Positions 50,850-50,960 of a stretch of 50,960 bases of DNA are shown one piece after another. The stretch is from Nitrospirota bacterium. GTDB taxonomy: Bacteria > Nitrospirota > Thermodesulfovibrionia > UBA6902. The notes beneath the pieces were generated by a model. It did not search any database and was not told the origin of the DNA. It saw only the letters and a program-made list of their open reading frames with translations. How positions within the stretch are numbered: the stretch's first letter is position 1; each line of letters opens with the position of its first letter. Location of the stretch: assembly GCA_016207885.1 (NCBI GenBank), contig JACQZE010000019.1, positions 1-50,960 on the forward strand, read 5' to 3'. The translations under genes and the position numbers were made by a program.

Positions 50850-50960
50850 AGTTTAGTTAGGCTGCTATATCCTCCAGTTCAAATGATACCGGAGATTTAT
50901 ATCCCAGAGCTGAATGCCTTCTAATTCGATTATAGAACATTTCAATATATTCGAATATAC
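50822..50960 (-). mobile_element. IS3-family insertion sequence, right end
   Basis: The element end is TGAAGTTCCCCTGCTTCAACGG, starting at the TG at 50822-50823, a typical IS3-type terminal repeat. The transposase C terminus lies inside. The rest is beyond the window. Confidence 0.8.
50857..50960 (-). CDS. IS3-family transposase, C-terminal fragment
   Basis: The last 34 codons end at TAA, 50857-50859. [20 protein letters not shown] is the conserved C-terminal segment of IS3-family OrfB transposases (the rve core, with the final catalytic Glu in FEYIE), followed by [13 protein letters not shown]. The first part lies outside the window. Confidence 0.88.
   Translation of the reverse strand, partial: IFEYIEMFYNRIRRHSALGYKSPVSFELEDIAA

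Overview
The window reads as chromosomal DNA of a Gram-negative bacterium. Supporting features are a tripartite RND pump with TolC, lipoprotein signal peptides, an F-type ATP synthase F0 pair, UvrB, FtsY and HflX. The mix of an archaeal-style diadenylate cyclase, a thioredoxin reductase with a degenerate NADPH site, a possibly sodium-type c subunit and many PIN-toxin modules would fit an uncultivated anaerobic subsurface lineage such as Nitrospirota. That placement is inference, since no 16S gene is present. Most genes lie on the minus strand.

Layout. 1-140: outer end of an ISNCY-like insertion sequence. 150-4008: galT, a DacZ-like c-di-AMP cyclase, and an operon of a REC-PAS response regulator and an HD-GYP protein. 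4048-9914: envelope glycan cluster (flippase-like membrane protein, multi-pass TPR protein, two GT2 glycosyltransferases, UDP-GlcNAc 2-epimerase). 10008-14344: unusual thioredoxin reductase, uvrB, a membrane protein and a macrodomain hydrolase. 14360-15881: two toxin-antitoxin pairs. 16047-18172: ABC-2 exporter. 18323-26624: a branched-chain-amino-acid-type ABC system (livKHMGF) in which a membrane TPR protein, a B12-type radical SAM enzyme and a 35-codon peptide ORF sit between livK and livH. 26649-27356: HEPN module. 27548-35965: HlyD protein, phosphoesterase, and a TetR-TolC-adaptor-RND efflux operon with a visible operator. 36034-39498: PIN modules and gene fragments (type I restriction-like, AAA_13-like, an AbrB-like antitoxin lacking its middle). 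39505-42210: ftsY, atpE-atpB, and a separate tRNA-Ile, tRNA-Ala, 5S unit with its own promoter and terminator but no 16S or 23S. 42254-45892: nitroreductase, Fic protein, PIN/RHH pair, truncated MazF/PemK toxin with its antitoxin, and small ORFs. 45980-48174: a frameshifted 5' piece of rpoC joined in frame to a TPR gene. 48220-49851: hflX, apparently starting at ATT. 49838-50588: a segment bounded by 28-bp direct repeats and REP palindromes, carrying a nonsense-mutated RDD gene. 50604-50960: a membrane protein gene cut by an IS3-family element.

The main candidate for an undescribed system is the liv-type operon at 21630-26624. A ligand-binding lipoprotein, a membrane TPR protein, a radical SAM enzyme with a C-terminal winged-helix- or PqqD-like region, a tiny lysine-rich ORF translationally coupled to that enzyme, and importer components are packed in one transcription unit. 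A modified small molecule or peptide handled by this ABC system is a testable idea, not a demonstrated one. Much of the rest of the right half shows repeated short-homology rearrangement: chimeric ORFs, duplicated gene tails and broken toxin-antitoxin modules.
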